From a virus: a stretch of DNA of 64,000 nt. Positions within the stretch are counted from its first letter, which is position 1. The number at the start of each line of letters is the position of its first letter. Shown piece by piece: positions 31,942 through 40,343 of this stretch. The position numbers were made by a program, and so were the translations under genes. The DNA lies in the IMG/VR virus record IMGVR_UViG_3300035698_010610, positions 26,315 through 90,314 of that record. One strand, written 5' to 3'. The notes under the pieces were generated by a model. It ran no database searches. It had not been told where the DNA came from and worked only from the letters and a program-made list of their open reading frames with translations.

Positions 31942-32760
31942 ATGCTTCAGACAATCATTTGCTCTCTGGCCGTGATGGCCGCCGCACAGCATGGGGCGTC
32001 GCCGATCCCTTACGTGGGCGATGAAACGAGCCTCGTTCGGCTCAAGGCAACGACCGAGAAGTATGCCAGAAAACACTTCGTGATCTGCGGCGTGATAAAG
32101 TTGTCCGATGACTATGTCGGGAGTCGTGCAACTGAGCAACGCGCTTACGATGCAATTTCACTGCACGAGTACGGGAAGGACTTAGACTCGCCTGGAAAAT
32201 ATCGCGCGATCCTGTACTGGCAGAAAGACATTGACAAGCCAGCAATGGCGGCTCTCGCGGATGCATTCGCAGCCGACACGAACGACGACGGGCTCCTAGC
32301 CCGCGTATCGGCGACACTTGGCGGAGATTGGGCAATGGAGGGGCGGCAGTACACTGGAGCATATGAACCCTGGAACATCCTTCGCGTGACGGACGTGCAG
32401 TTGATCGACGCCAGCGGCAAGAAGTGGGGACCGTGGATCATGGAAAATAGGCTGAAAAAGCTCGGGCTCAAGTACCGCGTCGAGTGGACCCCTCGCGAGT
32501 ACCTTGAGGCGGTTGCCGCAGCGAAAAGGAAACAACAAAACAAAGGTCTGGGACAACCAGCGCGGAAAGTGCGGCCAGTGGAGAAAAGGGAATTCCGCGA
32601 ATGGGTGGATGTGACCGGCAAGCACCGCGTCAAAGCCAAACTGAAAAGCATGGCGTTCGGCGTTATCAAGTTGGAACTCGAAAGCGGCGAGGTCATTTCG
32701 CTGCCGCTGGACAGGCTGAGCGCAGCCGACCAGCAGTACATTCGGAATCGGTCGCGATGA
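31942..32760 (+). CDS. Secreted protein with C-terminal SHD1-like domain
   Basis: 272 residues. N-terminal MLQTIICSLAVMAAAQHGAS is a probable signal peptide. The last 55 residues, REWVDVTGKHRVKAKLKSMA followed by FGVIKLELESGEVISLPLDR and LSAADQQYI, match the SLA1-homology SHD1 pattern (W-x-D/V...G...V-x-L...G-x-x-I-x-L-P-x-x-x-L-S-x-x-D-Q-x-Y). This domain is characteristic of planctomycete secreted proteins, so the gene was probably taken from the host. The central part is unassigned. Confidence 0.65.
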   Translation: MLQTIICSLAVMAAAQHGASPIPYVGDETSLVRLKATTEKYARKHFVICGVIKLSDDYVGSRATEQRAYDAISLHEYGKDLDSPGKYRAILYWQKDIDKPAMAALADAFAADTNDDGLLARVSATLGGDWAMEGRQYTGAYEPWNILRVTDVQLIDASGKKWGPWIMENRLKKLGLKYRVEWTPREYLEAVAAAKRKQQNKGLGQPARKVRPVEKREFREWVDVTGKHRVKAKLKSMAFGVIKLELESGEVISLPLDRLSAADQQYIRNRSR

Positions 32761-33022
32761 CTCCCGGAACCTGCGGCCGATGCAGCACCTAGCACCCCGC
32801 GAGTGTGGGTAGATGCCCGCGATGCGGGTGCCAGGAGTTCTGGATTCCAGCCGATCCCCCTGAAAACCGCCAGGAGCCCCGGGAATCAGCCGCTGCCGTG
32901 AGCAAACGGCCCTCAATGGATGGGAACACCCAGACCGGGACAGGCCGTTAGGCGGCGAATCTGGGGGCTGGGGATTGCTGAGCCCTGGATTGGCGGTATA
33001 TTGGGGGCTCAACAGAAAAAAA

Positions 33023-33051
33023 GCCGCACCGATGTTGAAGCATCGTGCGGC
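33023..33051 (-). terminator. Hairpin with U-tract on the minus strand
   Basis: GCCGCAC-CGATG pairs with CATCG-TGCGGC (one bulge). On the minus strand it is followed by seven T, a good intrinsic terminator for leftward transcription; on the plus strand it is just a hairpin. Confidence 0.5.
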
Positions 33052-33112
33052 GTGGACTGAACGGAACACCACCGCTCATGCCGTCTGAATTCTACACAAA
33101 ATCGACTCATCC

Positions 33113-33154
33113 AAAAGCCTTTTTCTGGCATTTCCAGCCGGAAGGGGCTTTTTT
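33113..33154 (+). terminator. Strong intrinsic terminator
   Basis: AAAAGCC (33113-33119) pairs with GGCTTTT, with an inner TTCTGGC/GCCGGAA stem, and runs into TTTTTT (33149-33154). It closes the 11-33 kb array and insulates the recombination module. Confidence 0.75.
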
Positions 33155-33189
33155 CATGCGCTTGCACCGCCCGGATGGAGGGTATCGGC

Positions 33190-33492
33190 ATGCCGCGAGA
33201 TGAGTGGAAGCGTGCCAATGACCGGACTGCCTACGGACCGGCGACCCCGAGGTCAACAAAACTGCGGAAGACCAAACGCAAGCGGCGGAAGGGGAAACGG
33301 AAACCGCGAACCGGACCCGGTGCGTGGTCTGGTTCGACCGTCCTTTGGTTCGGCAAACACAAGGGCACCCCTATCCGAGACGCGCCACCGGATTACTTGC
33401 GATGGCTGGCGGAACAAGAAGCTAGCACCCCGAACGTCGCTGCGCTGGTTGCCTGGCTGCGATCGGGCTACAACTTAAACCGGGGGCATTGA
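33190..33492 (+). CDS. DUF3820-like protein
   Basis: 100 residues. VLWFGKHKGTPIRDAPPDYL then RWLAEQE is the FGKxKG...P..YL.WL motif of DUF3820, found alone or at the end of exonucleases. The N-terminal half is very basic (KLRKTKRKRRKGKRKPRT). GGAGGG lies 8 nt before the ATG. Probably binds nucleic acid. Confidence 0.7.
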   Translation: MPRDEWKRANDRTAYGPATPRSTKLRKTKRKRRKGKRKPRTGPGAWSGSTVLWFGKHKGTPIRDAPPDYLRWLAEQEASTPNVAALVAWLRSGYNLNRGH

Positions 33493-34053
33493 CCCCGACG
33501 TGATGCCCGCCGCGTGGCCCTGTGGGGCGCGGGTAGAATTGCCAGCGACTCGGGCCGCTTACGCCTCACCTTTGACAGAGGGAGGGTTCGCCCGAGAAGG
33601 TGATCGGTGGAATGATCGGAACCGGCGGGTACGTCCCGTCGCCATCGTTACCGTACCGGCAACAGGTGAGGACTCTGGCGTCGTGCGTCGGAGCGAGTGG
33701 CGGCCTGGCGCAGCAATTGGGCTGCGAGCAAAACGCGGAGCGCCGGGGGTTGTTGCGCACTGAGGCCAACCGTGGACGTTCATCGCGGCCGTGCTGCAAA
33801 CCGCCGGAACCCCATCCAAGAAAAGCAAACGGGTGCGAGCCCAGCATTACCTGTTTTCAATGCCTCCAACTTGCACAGCGCAGCATGCGTTGGTTATCAC
33901 TGAATCTGGCACATCGACAACCTGGTTGTCGATGTGGCTAACATGCGTGCTGACAAAGGTTTACGGTCATCGGGTTTGCCTCAAAACCAAACCGGGTAAA
34001 ATTTGCACTTTGGGAAATGGAAACCACGGGTGCTACACACCGGAGGCTAGCCG
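33493..34053 (+). other. Intergenic region upstream of the recombination operon
   Basis: 560 nt with no gene I can support. It starts with a CCCGC..GCGGG hairpin (about 33505-33533), which resembles the one at 19794, and ends with the perfect palindrome at 33911-33937. Modest promoter-like elements TTGCAC (33871-33876) and TATCAC (33895-33900) precede the palindrome. Confidence 0.4.
33911..33937. promoter_or_regulatory. 27-bp perfect palindrome (operator candidate)
   Basis: Arms CACATCGACAACC and GGTTGTCGATGTG around a single central base. Same element as at 455-481. It lies about 115 nt before the ParB-like gene that opens the recombination operon, just after promoter-like elements. Confidence 0.6.
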
Positions 34054-34986
34054 ATGACCGTATTGAAGATCACGCAAATCAAAGTCGATCAGAGCATTTT
34101 GGGACGGGCAACACTTGATGAAGGGTTGCTTGTTGAATACGAGGAATTGCGACGGACTGAGGAAGCCGTTTTCCCGCCCATCGTCGTATTCAAGGACACC
34201 GCCGAGAATTACTGGCTCGGCGACGGCAACCACCGCTTGCACGTTGAAAAGAAAATCGGCAACAACACGATAGACGTTGACCTCCGCGAAGGGTCGAAAT
34301 CAGACGCCCGATGGTTTGCTGCGGGCGCAAACCTCAACCACGGGCAGCGGCCGTCACGGGGCGACCGGTTGCACGCTATCCAGAATTTGCTGCTTGATCC
34401 TGCACACCAGAAGCGCCCGTTCGTTGCCATCGGCAAACAGTGCGGAGTATCCAAGCAGTATGTCGCCAAAGTTGCCAACGCACTCATTAAGGCTGGCAAA
34501 TTGAAGCCAGCAGCCGTCGGGAGAAAGACGGTTAAAATCACCACAGGCCAACATGCGGGAAAAACTTACGAGAAAGCATCGCCAGGGACCGGCGCGAAGG
34601 CCAAAAAAACAACAAGCCCGGCAACCGCAGCACCCAAGCCCAACGCAGCAAAGAAGAAGGACCAGCGGGGGCACGTTATTCCTGAATACCTCCTTGGCGT
34701 CTGGGCTGGCCGGTCCGTGGTGATGGACATGGTGACGGAACTGTCTGCGATCCCGGCCAAGGTGCAAAAGCTGACGGTGCATGCATCGGGTGCCGGGTCG
34801 ATGATCGAGGTCGGGACGGTGAAGGACTTGCTCGGCGAAGCCCGCACCCGCATCAAGAAGTCTGCCCCGTATGTAATTTGCTCCGACTGCCGCCCGAGCA
34901 ATCATGTGTGCAAGGGCTGCAAGCAATGCGACGGGAAGGGATGGTTGTCCGAAGACGAATATTTTGAATGGAAGCAGGAACACTAA
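34054..34986 (+). CDS. ParB-like protein with C-terminal zinc-ribbon-like motif
   Basis: 310 residues. ILGRATLDEGLLVEYEELRR, then ENYWLGDGNHRLHVEKK is the ParB/Srx core; VAIGKQCGVSKQYVAKVANA is a helix-turn-helix as in ParB. A Lys/Ala/Pro linker follows, then CSDCRPSNHVCKGCKQCDGK, a DnaJ-like zinc motif. GGAGG precedes the ATG. Ends TAATG, coupled to the helicase. Confidence 0.8.
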   Translation: MTVLKITQIKVDQSILGRATLDEGLLVEYEELRRTEEAVFPPIVVFKDTAENYWLGDGNHRLHVEKKIGNNTIDVDLREGSKSDARWFAAGANLNHGQRPSRGDRLHAIQNLLLDPAHQKRPFVAIGKQCGVSKQYVAKVANALIKAGKLKPAAVGRKTVKITTGQHAGKTYEKASPGTGAKAKKTTSPATAAPKPNAAKKKDQRGHVIPEYLLGVWAGRSVVMDMVTELSAIPAKVQKLTVHASGAGSMIEVGTVKDLLGEARTRIKKSAPYVICSDCRPSNHVCKGCKQCDGKGWLSEDEYFEWKQEH

Positions 34987-37900
34987 TGGCGACTCCGCAA
35001 GTTGAACTGCGGCCGTACCAGAGCGAAGCGGTCGTCAAATTATTCGAGGCGTTCCCGGACAACAACCGCATTCTTGTGTCCATGCCAACCGGTGTGGGCA
35101 AGACGGTTGTTGGGATGTACGCCGCGACGGTCTGGCCCGACGCTTGCGAGGCATTAGGGCTTCCGCCGAAAGTCTTGTGGTTGGCGCACCGCGAGGAGTT
35201 GGTTTTCCAGGCCGTCACCCAATTCCGCAACATGAGCGGCGAAGAGGCGGGCGTCGAAAAAGCGTACGACACGGTGACCAGCAGGCCGCTACTGGAACGC
35301 CCCCGCGTTGTTGCCGCGAGCATCCAGACGCTATTCTCCGAGGAGCGGCGGCTCCTGTTTGCCCCCGATGAATTCGGGTTGATCGTGATGGATGAATGCG
35401 TTGACGGCCTCGCGGCAGTAGAAACAGAACTTGGGACTATTCCACTCAGCGAAGCGGTGCGGCGTAAGGCCAAACGAGTGTTGACGCATGATGGAACATC
35501 TGCTAAGTTCGGTCGCATTGAGGCGTGGGCCAGTAAAGGCCGCCGGGCGGTGTTGCGGGTAGCGACATACGGTGGCACCATTCGCGTCACGGGGGAACAT
35601 CCAATATGGACACTGCGGGGATGGGTGGAAGCCCGGCACCTAAAGCCCGGCGACGCCGTTGTGCGTGCGGTTGCGGCGTATGGATACCGGCAGTCGACAC
35701 CAGGGGGCGACCGCGAAAGTGCGCCCCTGGTCATTCGACACCCAGAAGTCGCGAAGAATGGTCGGTTGAGTACGAAAAATTTAAGGCGTCACTGCCGCTT
35801 TGTGAGTGTGGCTGCGGCACTAGCGTTACGCCAAACGCGAGTACGCTATCACGGTTTATTAAATGGCGTGGCACGCGAAGCATTCCAAGGTATCGCAAAG
35901 GCCACGATAAGCGGCCGTCCGGGTGGGAGATCACGCTTACGCCTAACGAGCGGTCGGCGATTCTCGGGACGCTACTCGGCGACTTTAGCATCGGCTTACC
36001 GAACCCACGCAGTAAGAACCCCAGGCTATCCGGGAACCATTCAAGCAAGCAGACGGAGTGGGTTCGCCACAAGGCCGCTATCCTCCGGCGGCTGTCGCCA
36101 TCGGTTTCGTTTGCGGCCAATCCTGGGTACGGCGACCAGTTGTGTACGTTTCGGTCAAGTTGCCTCCCGTGTCTGTTGCCGATCTATGATCTCACCCGAC
36201 CGGACGGCGGCCCCAAAGTCATATCGCGGGCATGGCTTGACTCGCTGGGGCCACTGGGGCTCGCGTGGTGGATCTGCGATGACGGCAGTAGTTCCGCCGG
36301 ATGGCAGATTGCACTTCACACTGAGGGCTTTGACGACACCAGTATCAGGGCTGTGGCAATGTGGTTTCGAGCTAAATACGGCGAGGTACGGGTCGCCCAG
36401 TCACGCCGAGGCAATAAAACGGTTCACCTTCGCAAAGCGGTCGCCAGCAAGGTCGCGGCTGCCATCCGGCCGCACGTGCCGCCCTGCATGGCATATAAGC
36501 TGCGATACTGTCCTGTCGGTTGACCCTGACGGATCGCGTGAAGTCTACGACCTTGCTGTTGCCGACACGCACTGCTTTTTCGCCAATGGCATTCTCGTGC
36601 ATAATTGTCACCACGGCGTTGCCCCGGCGTGGCAAGAAGTCGCCGACTATTTCGACAAGGGGAGGCTGGTCGGGTTGACGGCTACCACGGATCGGGCCGA
36701 CGAAGTGTCGCTCGGCCAGATGTTCGGTTCAGTGCCGTTCCATTACTCCCTGCCCGATGCGATCAAAGACGGCTACCTGTCGAAGATCAAACAGGAGTAC
36801 ATCCGGGTCGAAAGCCTTGACTTTTCCGGCATCAAATTGGAAGACGGCGACCTGTCTGTGAAGGCGGTAGAGGATCGGATCAACCGCGAACAGACGATCC
36901 ATGAACTCTGTGCCCCGGTCGCCAAATTGGCGGGGGACCGGCAAACGATCATATTCACACCATCGGTCGGCTCGGCTGAGTCGGTTGCGGCGCTGATGTC
37001 GGCACGGTATAGCAAACGCGGTGCGGTCGCTGTCAGCGGTTCGACGAATCCAGACGACCGGAAAGCAGCGGTGGAAGCGTACCTCCGGGGCGACATTCAG
37101 TTTCTCGTGAATTGTGGTGTATTTCTGGAGGGCTTTGACGCCCCGAATACATCCTGCATCGTCATCGCTCGGCCGACTGCATCGCGGGCGCTGTACGCTC
37201 AGATGATCGGTCGCGGGTTGCGCGGCGGCTGGGCGTGCCCTATTGAAGGAAAAGAGGACTGCCTTGTCCTCGACTTGACTGGCAAGGCTGCGGACCACCG
37301 GTTGGTCGGCTCACCCGATTTGCTCGCTGGGAATTACGACAAAGCCGTAACGGATGAGATCAGACGGCGGATGGAGGAGAAGGGGGAGGACGGCGAACCG
37401 AACGACGTGGATGAGATCATTGCGGAGTGCGTCGCTTCGTCCGACGAGCTACGGAAAATGGCGTTCGTGAAAGTTGTTGCTGACGCCAAGCTGTCCCGGA
37501 AGACCATCGACCCGTTTTCGTTGCTGGATGTCGCCGAGGAGGCGTTGCCGGGCTGGTGGGACGCGAAACAACCACTGCCAGAACAGATCGACAAACTGGA
37601 GGCAGCGGGGATCAGACACGAGGGCGACTTCGACTACGCATCCGCCCAGAAGCTGTGCCACGAACTCGACGAACGGCGGGCAGCCGGGCTTTGCACCTAC
37701 AAACAGGCGAAGCAATTGGCGATCCGGGGTTTCGATCCGCACATGAGTTTCGACGCGGCGGGCGTTGTCCTTGACTACCTGGCAACCAGGCCGGGCGGGT
37801 TTGGAATGCAAGGCGAAGACTACAAGCGCAAGGGGTACGCGAAAAAACGCGGGCGGCTGGTGTCGTACGCCGAGGTGAAACACCTTCCCAGGTATTGCGT

Positions 37901-38078
37901 GCCGCCGGGCGTCAAGGTGGACGTGCGGGCGGGCGGCAGCGGCTGGAAGGAATTTCTTACCAAAAAGCGGACGGCATTTCACAAGCCGGACGAAACGCAG
38001 GGCGACCAGTGGTTGATCGAGCAAGGTGATTTTACACTGCGGGTCAGCAAGGATTACGTCACGGATCTGAAATCATAA
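34986..38078 (+). CDS. SF2 DEAD/DEAH-type helicase, intein-containing precursor
   Basis: 1030-residue precursor; 627 residues after removal of the 403-residue intein. N-extein: RPYQSEAVVKL (Q-type motif) and Walker A MPTGVGKT (33-40), VLWLAHREELV (Ia). Motif II is DECHH, split between E and C by the intein. C-extein: VGLTATTDRADEV (III), TIIFTPSVGSAESVAAL (IV), NCGVFLEGFDAPNTSCIV (V), QMIGRGLRGG (VI). A C-terminal region of about 200 residues has Lys-rich segments. Starts TAATG on the ParB-like gene. Probably acts in phage DNA replication or recombination, next to RecB/RecT. Confidence 0.9.
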   Translation: MATPQVELRPYQSEAVVKLFEAFPDNNRILVSMPTGVGKTVVGMYAATVWPDACEALGLPPKVLWLAHREELVFQAVTQFRNMSGEEAGVEKAYDTVTSRPLLERPRVVAASIQTLFSEERRLLFAPDEFGLIVMDECVDGLAAVETELGTIPLSEAVRRKAKRVLTHDGTSAKFGRIEAWASKGRRAVLRVATYGGTIRVTGEHPIWTLRGWVEARHLKPGDAVVRAVAAYGYRQSTPGGDRESAPLVIRHPEVAKNGRLSTKNLRRHCRFVSVAAALALRQTRVRYHGLLNGVAREAFQGIAKATISGRPGGRSRLRLTSGRRFSGRYSATLASAYRTHAVRTPGYPGTIQASRRSGFATRPLSSGGCRHRFRLRPILGTATSCVRFGQVASRVCCRSMISPDRTAAPKSYRGHGLTRWGHWGSRGGSAMTAVVPPDGRLHFTLRALTTPVSGLWQCGFELNTARYGSPSHAEAIKRFTFAKRSPARSRLPSGRTCRPAWHISCDTVLSVDPDGSREVYDLAVADTHCFFANGILVHNCHHGVAPAWQEVADYFDKGRLVGLTATTDRADEVSLGQMFGSVPFHYSLPDAIKDGYLSKIKQEYIRVESLDFSGIKLEDGDLSVKAVEDRINREQTIHELCAPVAKLAGDRQTIIFTPSVGSAESVAALMSARYSKRGAVAVSGSTNPDDRKAAVEAYLRGDIQFLVNCGVFLEGFDAPNTSCIVIARPTASRALYAQMIGRGLRGGWACPIEGKEDCLVLDLTGKAADHRLVGSPDLLAGNYDKAVTDEIRRRMEEKGEDGEPNDVDEIIAECVASSDELRKMAFVKVVADAKLSRKTIDPFSLLDVAEEALPGWWDAKQPLPEQIDKLEAAGIRHEGDFDYASAQKLCHELDERRAAGLCTYKQAKQLAIRGFDPHMSFDAAGVVLDYLATRPGGFGMQGEDYKRKGYAKKRGRLVSYAEVKHLPRYCVPPGVKVDVRAGGSGWKEFLTKKRTAFHKPDETQGDQWLIEQGDFTLRVSKDYVTDLKS
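35397..36605 (+). other. Intein in the helicase
   Basis: Cys1 is at 35397-35399 (MDE/CVDGLAAVETELG, block A). Block B is IRVTGEHPIWTLRGW with the T-x-x-H histidine, then HLKPGDAVV. Blocks F and G are REVYDLAVADTHCFFANGIL then VHN, ending at 36605 before Cys+1 of the extein (CHHG). All class 1 splicing residues are present. The frame between blocks B and F (about 35680-36500) stays open for some 275 codons but reads as meaningless Arg/Ser-rich sequence because a homing endonuclease occupies another frame there. Confidence 0.88.
35606..36523 (+). CDS. LAGLIDADG homing endonuclease, nested out of frame in the intein
   Basis: 305 residues in the -1 frame relative to the helicase. Two knuckles CACGCGVWIPAVDTRGRPRK..APGH and CECGCGTSV..YRKGH precede the endonuclease. 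LAGLIDADG motif 1 is AILGTLLGDFSIG, motif 2 LGLAWWICDDGSSS, with the acidic residues in place. ATG 35606 lies in block B with GGGGG upstream; ATG 35621 is an alternative. It has its own stop at 36521-36523, just before block F. In usual inteins the endonuclease is in frame and part of the same polypeptide; here it appears to be a separate gene. Confidence 0.85.
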   Translation: MDTAGMGGSPAPKARRRRCACGCGVWIPAVDTRGRPRKCAPGHSTPRSREEWSVEYEKFKASLPLCECGCGTSVTPNASTLSRFIKWRGTRSIPRYRKGHDKRPSGWEITLTPNERSAILGTLLGDFSIGLPNPRSKNPRLSGNHSSKQTEWVRHKAAILRRLSPSVSFAANPGYGDQLCTFRSSCLPCLLPIYDLTRPDGGPKVISRAWLDSLGPLGLAWWICDDGSSSAGWQIALHTEGFDDTSIRAVAMWFRAKYGEVRVAQSRRGNKTVHLRKAVASKVAAAIRPHVPPCMAYKLRYCPVG

Positions 38079-38096
38079 CCAAAGGCAGGCACTGCA

Positions 38097-38345
38097 ATGA
38101 CAAAGGCTACGCAACAGCGGGTTCCGGTAAGCGAAAAGGCCGTGTATCAGCGAATGACCCGGGCTTTGGCTCGACGCGGCCAGCAACTCTTCAGGCACCG
38201 GCGGGTGAAGGACGCCGAGCATACCGGCAGATTCTACACCGTCGACCTACGGCGGAACTGCATCGCCGATGTTGACGTTGATTTAGACAAACACGCCCGC
38301 GACCTTGGGGTGCTGAAACCCTGGGAGGAAATCCGGGTACGATGA
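38097..38345 (+). CDS. Hypothetical phage protein
   Basis: 82 residues. VSEKAVYQRMTRALARRGQQ could be a helix-turn-helix; RFYTVDLRRNCIADVDVDLD then KHARDLGVLKPWEEI recurs in small phage proteins near recombination genes. Its stop lies at the first unit of the repeat array. Confidence 0.65.
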   Translation: MTKATQQRVPVSEKAVYQRMTRALARRGQQLFRHRRVKDAEHTGRFYTVDLRRNCIADVDVDLDKHARDLGVLKPWEEIRVR

Positions 38346-38925
38346 ACGGCTGTAACGGATTGGAGCGGGACGGACTGGACTGGAAAGGCAGGGAGCGGAA
38401 AGGGCAGGAAAGGAGCGGCTGTAACGGACCGGCGCGGCGTGAATTGGATTGGAAGGGGTCGGAAGGGACGGGACCGGCTGTAACGGAAGGGATCGGACAG
38501 GAACGGAAGAGACCGGAGCGGAGGGGCAAGGAAAGGATCGGACAGGCCGTAAAGGAGCGGAGTGGAAAGGATCGGATTGGATTGGAGTGGAATGGACCGG
38601 CTGGACCGGACTGGAGCGGACGGGATTAGAGCGGACCGGATCGGAATGGATCGGCTGTAACGGATCGGAGTGGAAAGGACCGGACCGGATGGGAGTGGCT
38701 CGGATTGGAGCGGCCGGACCGGCTTGAACCACCGTGCGTAACGGACTGGAACGGCTGGCCGTGGAGCGGAAAGGGCAGGAACGGCACGGCTGTAATGGAT
38801 CGGACGGGCATGGAAGGGAGCGGCTCGGAAGGGAATGGCCGTAGCGGCGTGGAAGGGAGTGGCTTGGAGCGGATTGGAATGGAGCGGAACGGAGCGGAGA
38901 GGCAGGAGGGGCAATCGCACCCGTC
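38346..38925 (+). repeat. Degenerate pentanucleotide (NNGGA) array, block 1
   Basis: About 580 nt in which GG recurs every 5 nt (units such as GCGGA, TTGGA, GTGGA, ACCGG). The run is punctuated by GGCTGTAACGG-like phrases; their GTAA starts lie at 38352, 38421, 38480, 38549, 38657, 38738, 38792 and 38841. Most spacings are 5n-1. Open frames exist on both strands but five is not a multiple of three, so the translations are scrambled and unlikely to be real. It fills the space between 38345 and the gene at 38974. Confidence 0.9.
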
Positions 38926-38973
38926 AATGTTTGGCGGGGCACGGCAACTGCGTTTTACGAAAGGTTTGATACG

Positions 38974-39756
38974 ATGGCAAAGAAACCTGTGGCAAGTGGT
39001 AGCGGCAAGGGAGGCAACGGAAAAGGGCGGGTGGAAATCCAACCGCTCGACATGGACTACGTGGTCATCCGCATCGCGGGCGACTCACCACTGATGATGA
39101 ACAACAAAGCGGCCTGCGTCGAGGAGGTCAACGCCCGCTACTCATCGGTTGGCGGCGGGAAGGCGAAGGTGCCGAAGAAGGAAAAGACCATTGACTCAGT
39201 CTACCAAGGGGCTTTCTATACGCTCCCGAGCAGTCCGGGGCAACCGCCCGCGCCGAATGGACTGTACGGTATCCCCGCGAGCGGAATGAAGAAGTGCATC
39301 TGCTCCGCGATCCGTCCGGCCGGGTTCAGCGACAACACCACCATCGGCCTGATCGGCAAGAGTTTTCGCGTGCTGCCGGACGAAGGCGGGTTGATTCTCC
39401 TGCGTCACAACGGGTTCGCGATGGACACCCGCGCCGTGGCGGTCGGCACCACCGGCAAGATGCCGGAACTGCGCTATCGCCCAATTTTTCCCGAGTGGGA
39501 GTGCCACCTGCGGATTACGTTCAACCGCGCCGTGCTGTCGATTGAATCGTTGGGCAATCTCTTGCAGCATGCCGGGCAGTATATCGGCTGGGGAGAACTC
39601 CGCGCCGAGAAAAAGCAGGGCGAGTGCGGCGGGTTCGTCGTGACCGATGCCAAGCTGCCGAAGTGGGCGTCGGATGCGTACTGGAACGTCTCTGTCGACA
39701 AGATCGGTTTCCGTGTCAACGCGAAGAATCGCACGACGCGGCGGGCTAGTCGGTAA
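38974..39756 (+). CDS. Hypothetical phage recombination-module protein
   Basis: 260 residues. RIAGDSPLMMNN, then YGIPASGMKKCICSAI, FPEWECHLRITFNRAVLSIE and LLQHAGQYIGWGELR, GGFVVTD. This set recurs in phage proteins of unknown role encoded near RecT-type recombinases, with a Gly-rich turn before the last strands. Poly-Gly/Lys N-terminus. GAAAGG precedes the ATG. It lies between the two repeat arrays. Confidence 0.7.
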   Translation: MAKKPVASGSGKGGNGKGRVEIQPLDMDYVVIRIAGDSPLMMNNKAACVEEVNARYSSVGGGKAKVPKKEKTIDSVYQGAFYTLPSSPGQPPAPNGLYGIPASGMKKCICSAIRPAGFSDNTTIGLIGKSFRVLPDEGGLILLRHNGFAMDTRAVAVGTTGKMPELRYRPIFPEWECHLRITFNRAVLSIESLGNLLQHAGQYIGWGELRAEKKQGECGGFVVTDAKLPKWASDAYWNVSVDKIGFRVNAKNRTTRRASR

Positions 39757-39783
39757 TCACCCCACCACGGAGGACTCGCCACA

Positions 39784-40335
39784 ATGGCGAAGGCAAAGAA
39801 GAAAACGGAACTGGTCATCGGTTCGGGGTTTCACATTTCCCGCACTGAAGGCACGTCACTGATCGCGTTCATCAAGTCGCACTTCAAGGGCCGAGTGCCG
39901 AGGGGCAGTCCGGAAAAGCTGGTTGCGGCAGCCCGGCCTGCGACAAGCCCGATCCACTCGCTATTCGAGTGGAACGACAAGAAGGCGGCATTGCTGGAAC
40001 GCAAGCGGCGGGCAGAATACCTGCTGCGGGCCATTCAGCGCCGCGAGGTGGAGGTGACAGTTGGTTCCATACCGGGAAAAATCGTCACCGTCAGCCAGTC
40101 GATTGCCGTGAAACACAAGGGGCACCATGCTGTCATTTACGCGCAAGCTGGCGAACTGACGGCAACGGACATCAACTACGTTCTCGACCGCGCTCTGGTC
40201 GAGTTTCGGAGTTGGCTGAATCGTTACCGCAACTATGCCGAGTTTCGCAACCTGTTCGATCCGGTGATTGCCGAATTTGAAAAGGTGGAGGTGAAGATCG
40301 GTACATTCAGCGGGCGGCACAAAAAAACCGCCTAG
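39784..40335 (+). CDS. Hypothetical protein
   Basis: 183 residues. ATSPIHSLFEWNDKKAALLE followed by RKRRAEYLLRAIQRREV is a pattern seen in phage proteins near RecT genes. The C-terminal part is helical. Basic ends. CGGAGG lies upstream. Followed by a 14-bp hairpin and the second repeat array. Confidence 0.65.
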   Translation: MAKAKKKTELVIGSGFHISRTEGTSLIAFIKSHFKGRVPRGSPEKLVAAARPATSPIHSLFEWNDKKAALLERKRRAEYLLRAIQRREVEVTVGSIPGKIVTVSQSIAVKHKGHHAVIYAQAGELTATDINYVLDRALVEFRSWLNRYRNYAEFRNLFDPVIAEFEKVEVKIGTFSGRHKKTA

Positions 40336-40343
40336 TGCATTCC

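Larger units (their letters stand above)
32761..33189 (+). other. Intergenic region with a candidate short transcript
   Basis: About 430 nt without a convincing gene. It holds TTGCTG (32975-32980), a 16-nt spacer and TATATT (32997-33002), then a hairpin at 33023-33051 and a strong terminator at 33113-33154. Together these could produce an RNA of about 150 nt. The first 200 nt contain short GC inverted repeats but nothing assignable. Confidence 0.4.

Noticed and set aside
33600-33941. Plus-strand frame of 113 codons in the gap before the ParB-like gene
   Set aside because: No ribosome site, low-complexity composition, and it runs through the palindrome. Treated as non-coding.
38191-39042. Long minus-strand frames rich in Ser, Pro and Arg over repeat block 1
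   Set aside because: Several overlapping frames are open at once on both strands because the GG-rich pentamers avoid stops. None has a ribosome site or a conserved neighbour context, so they are by-products of the repeat.
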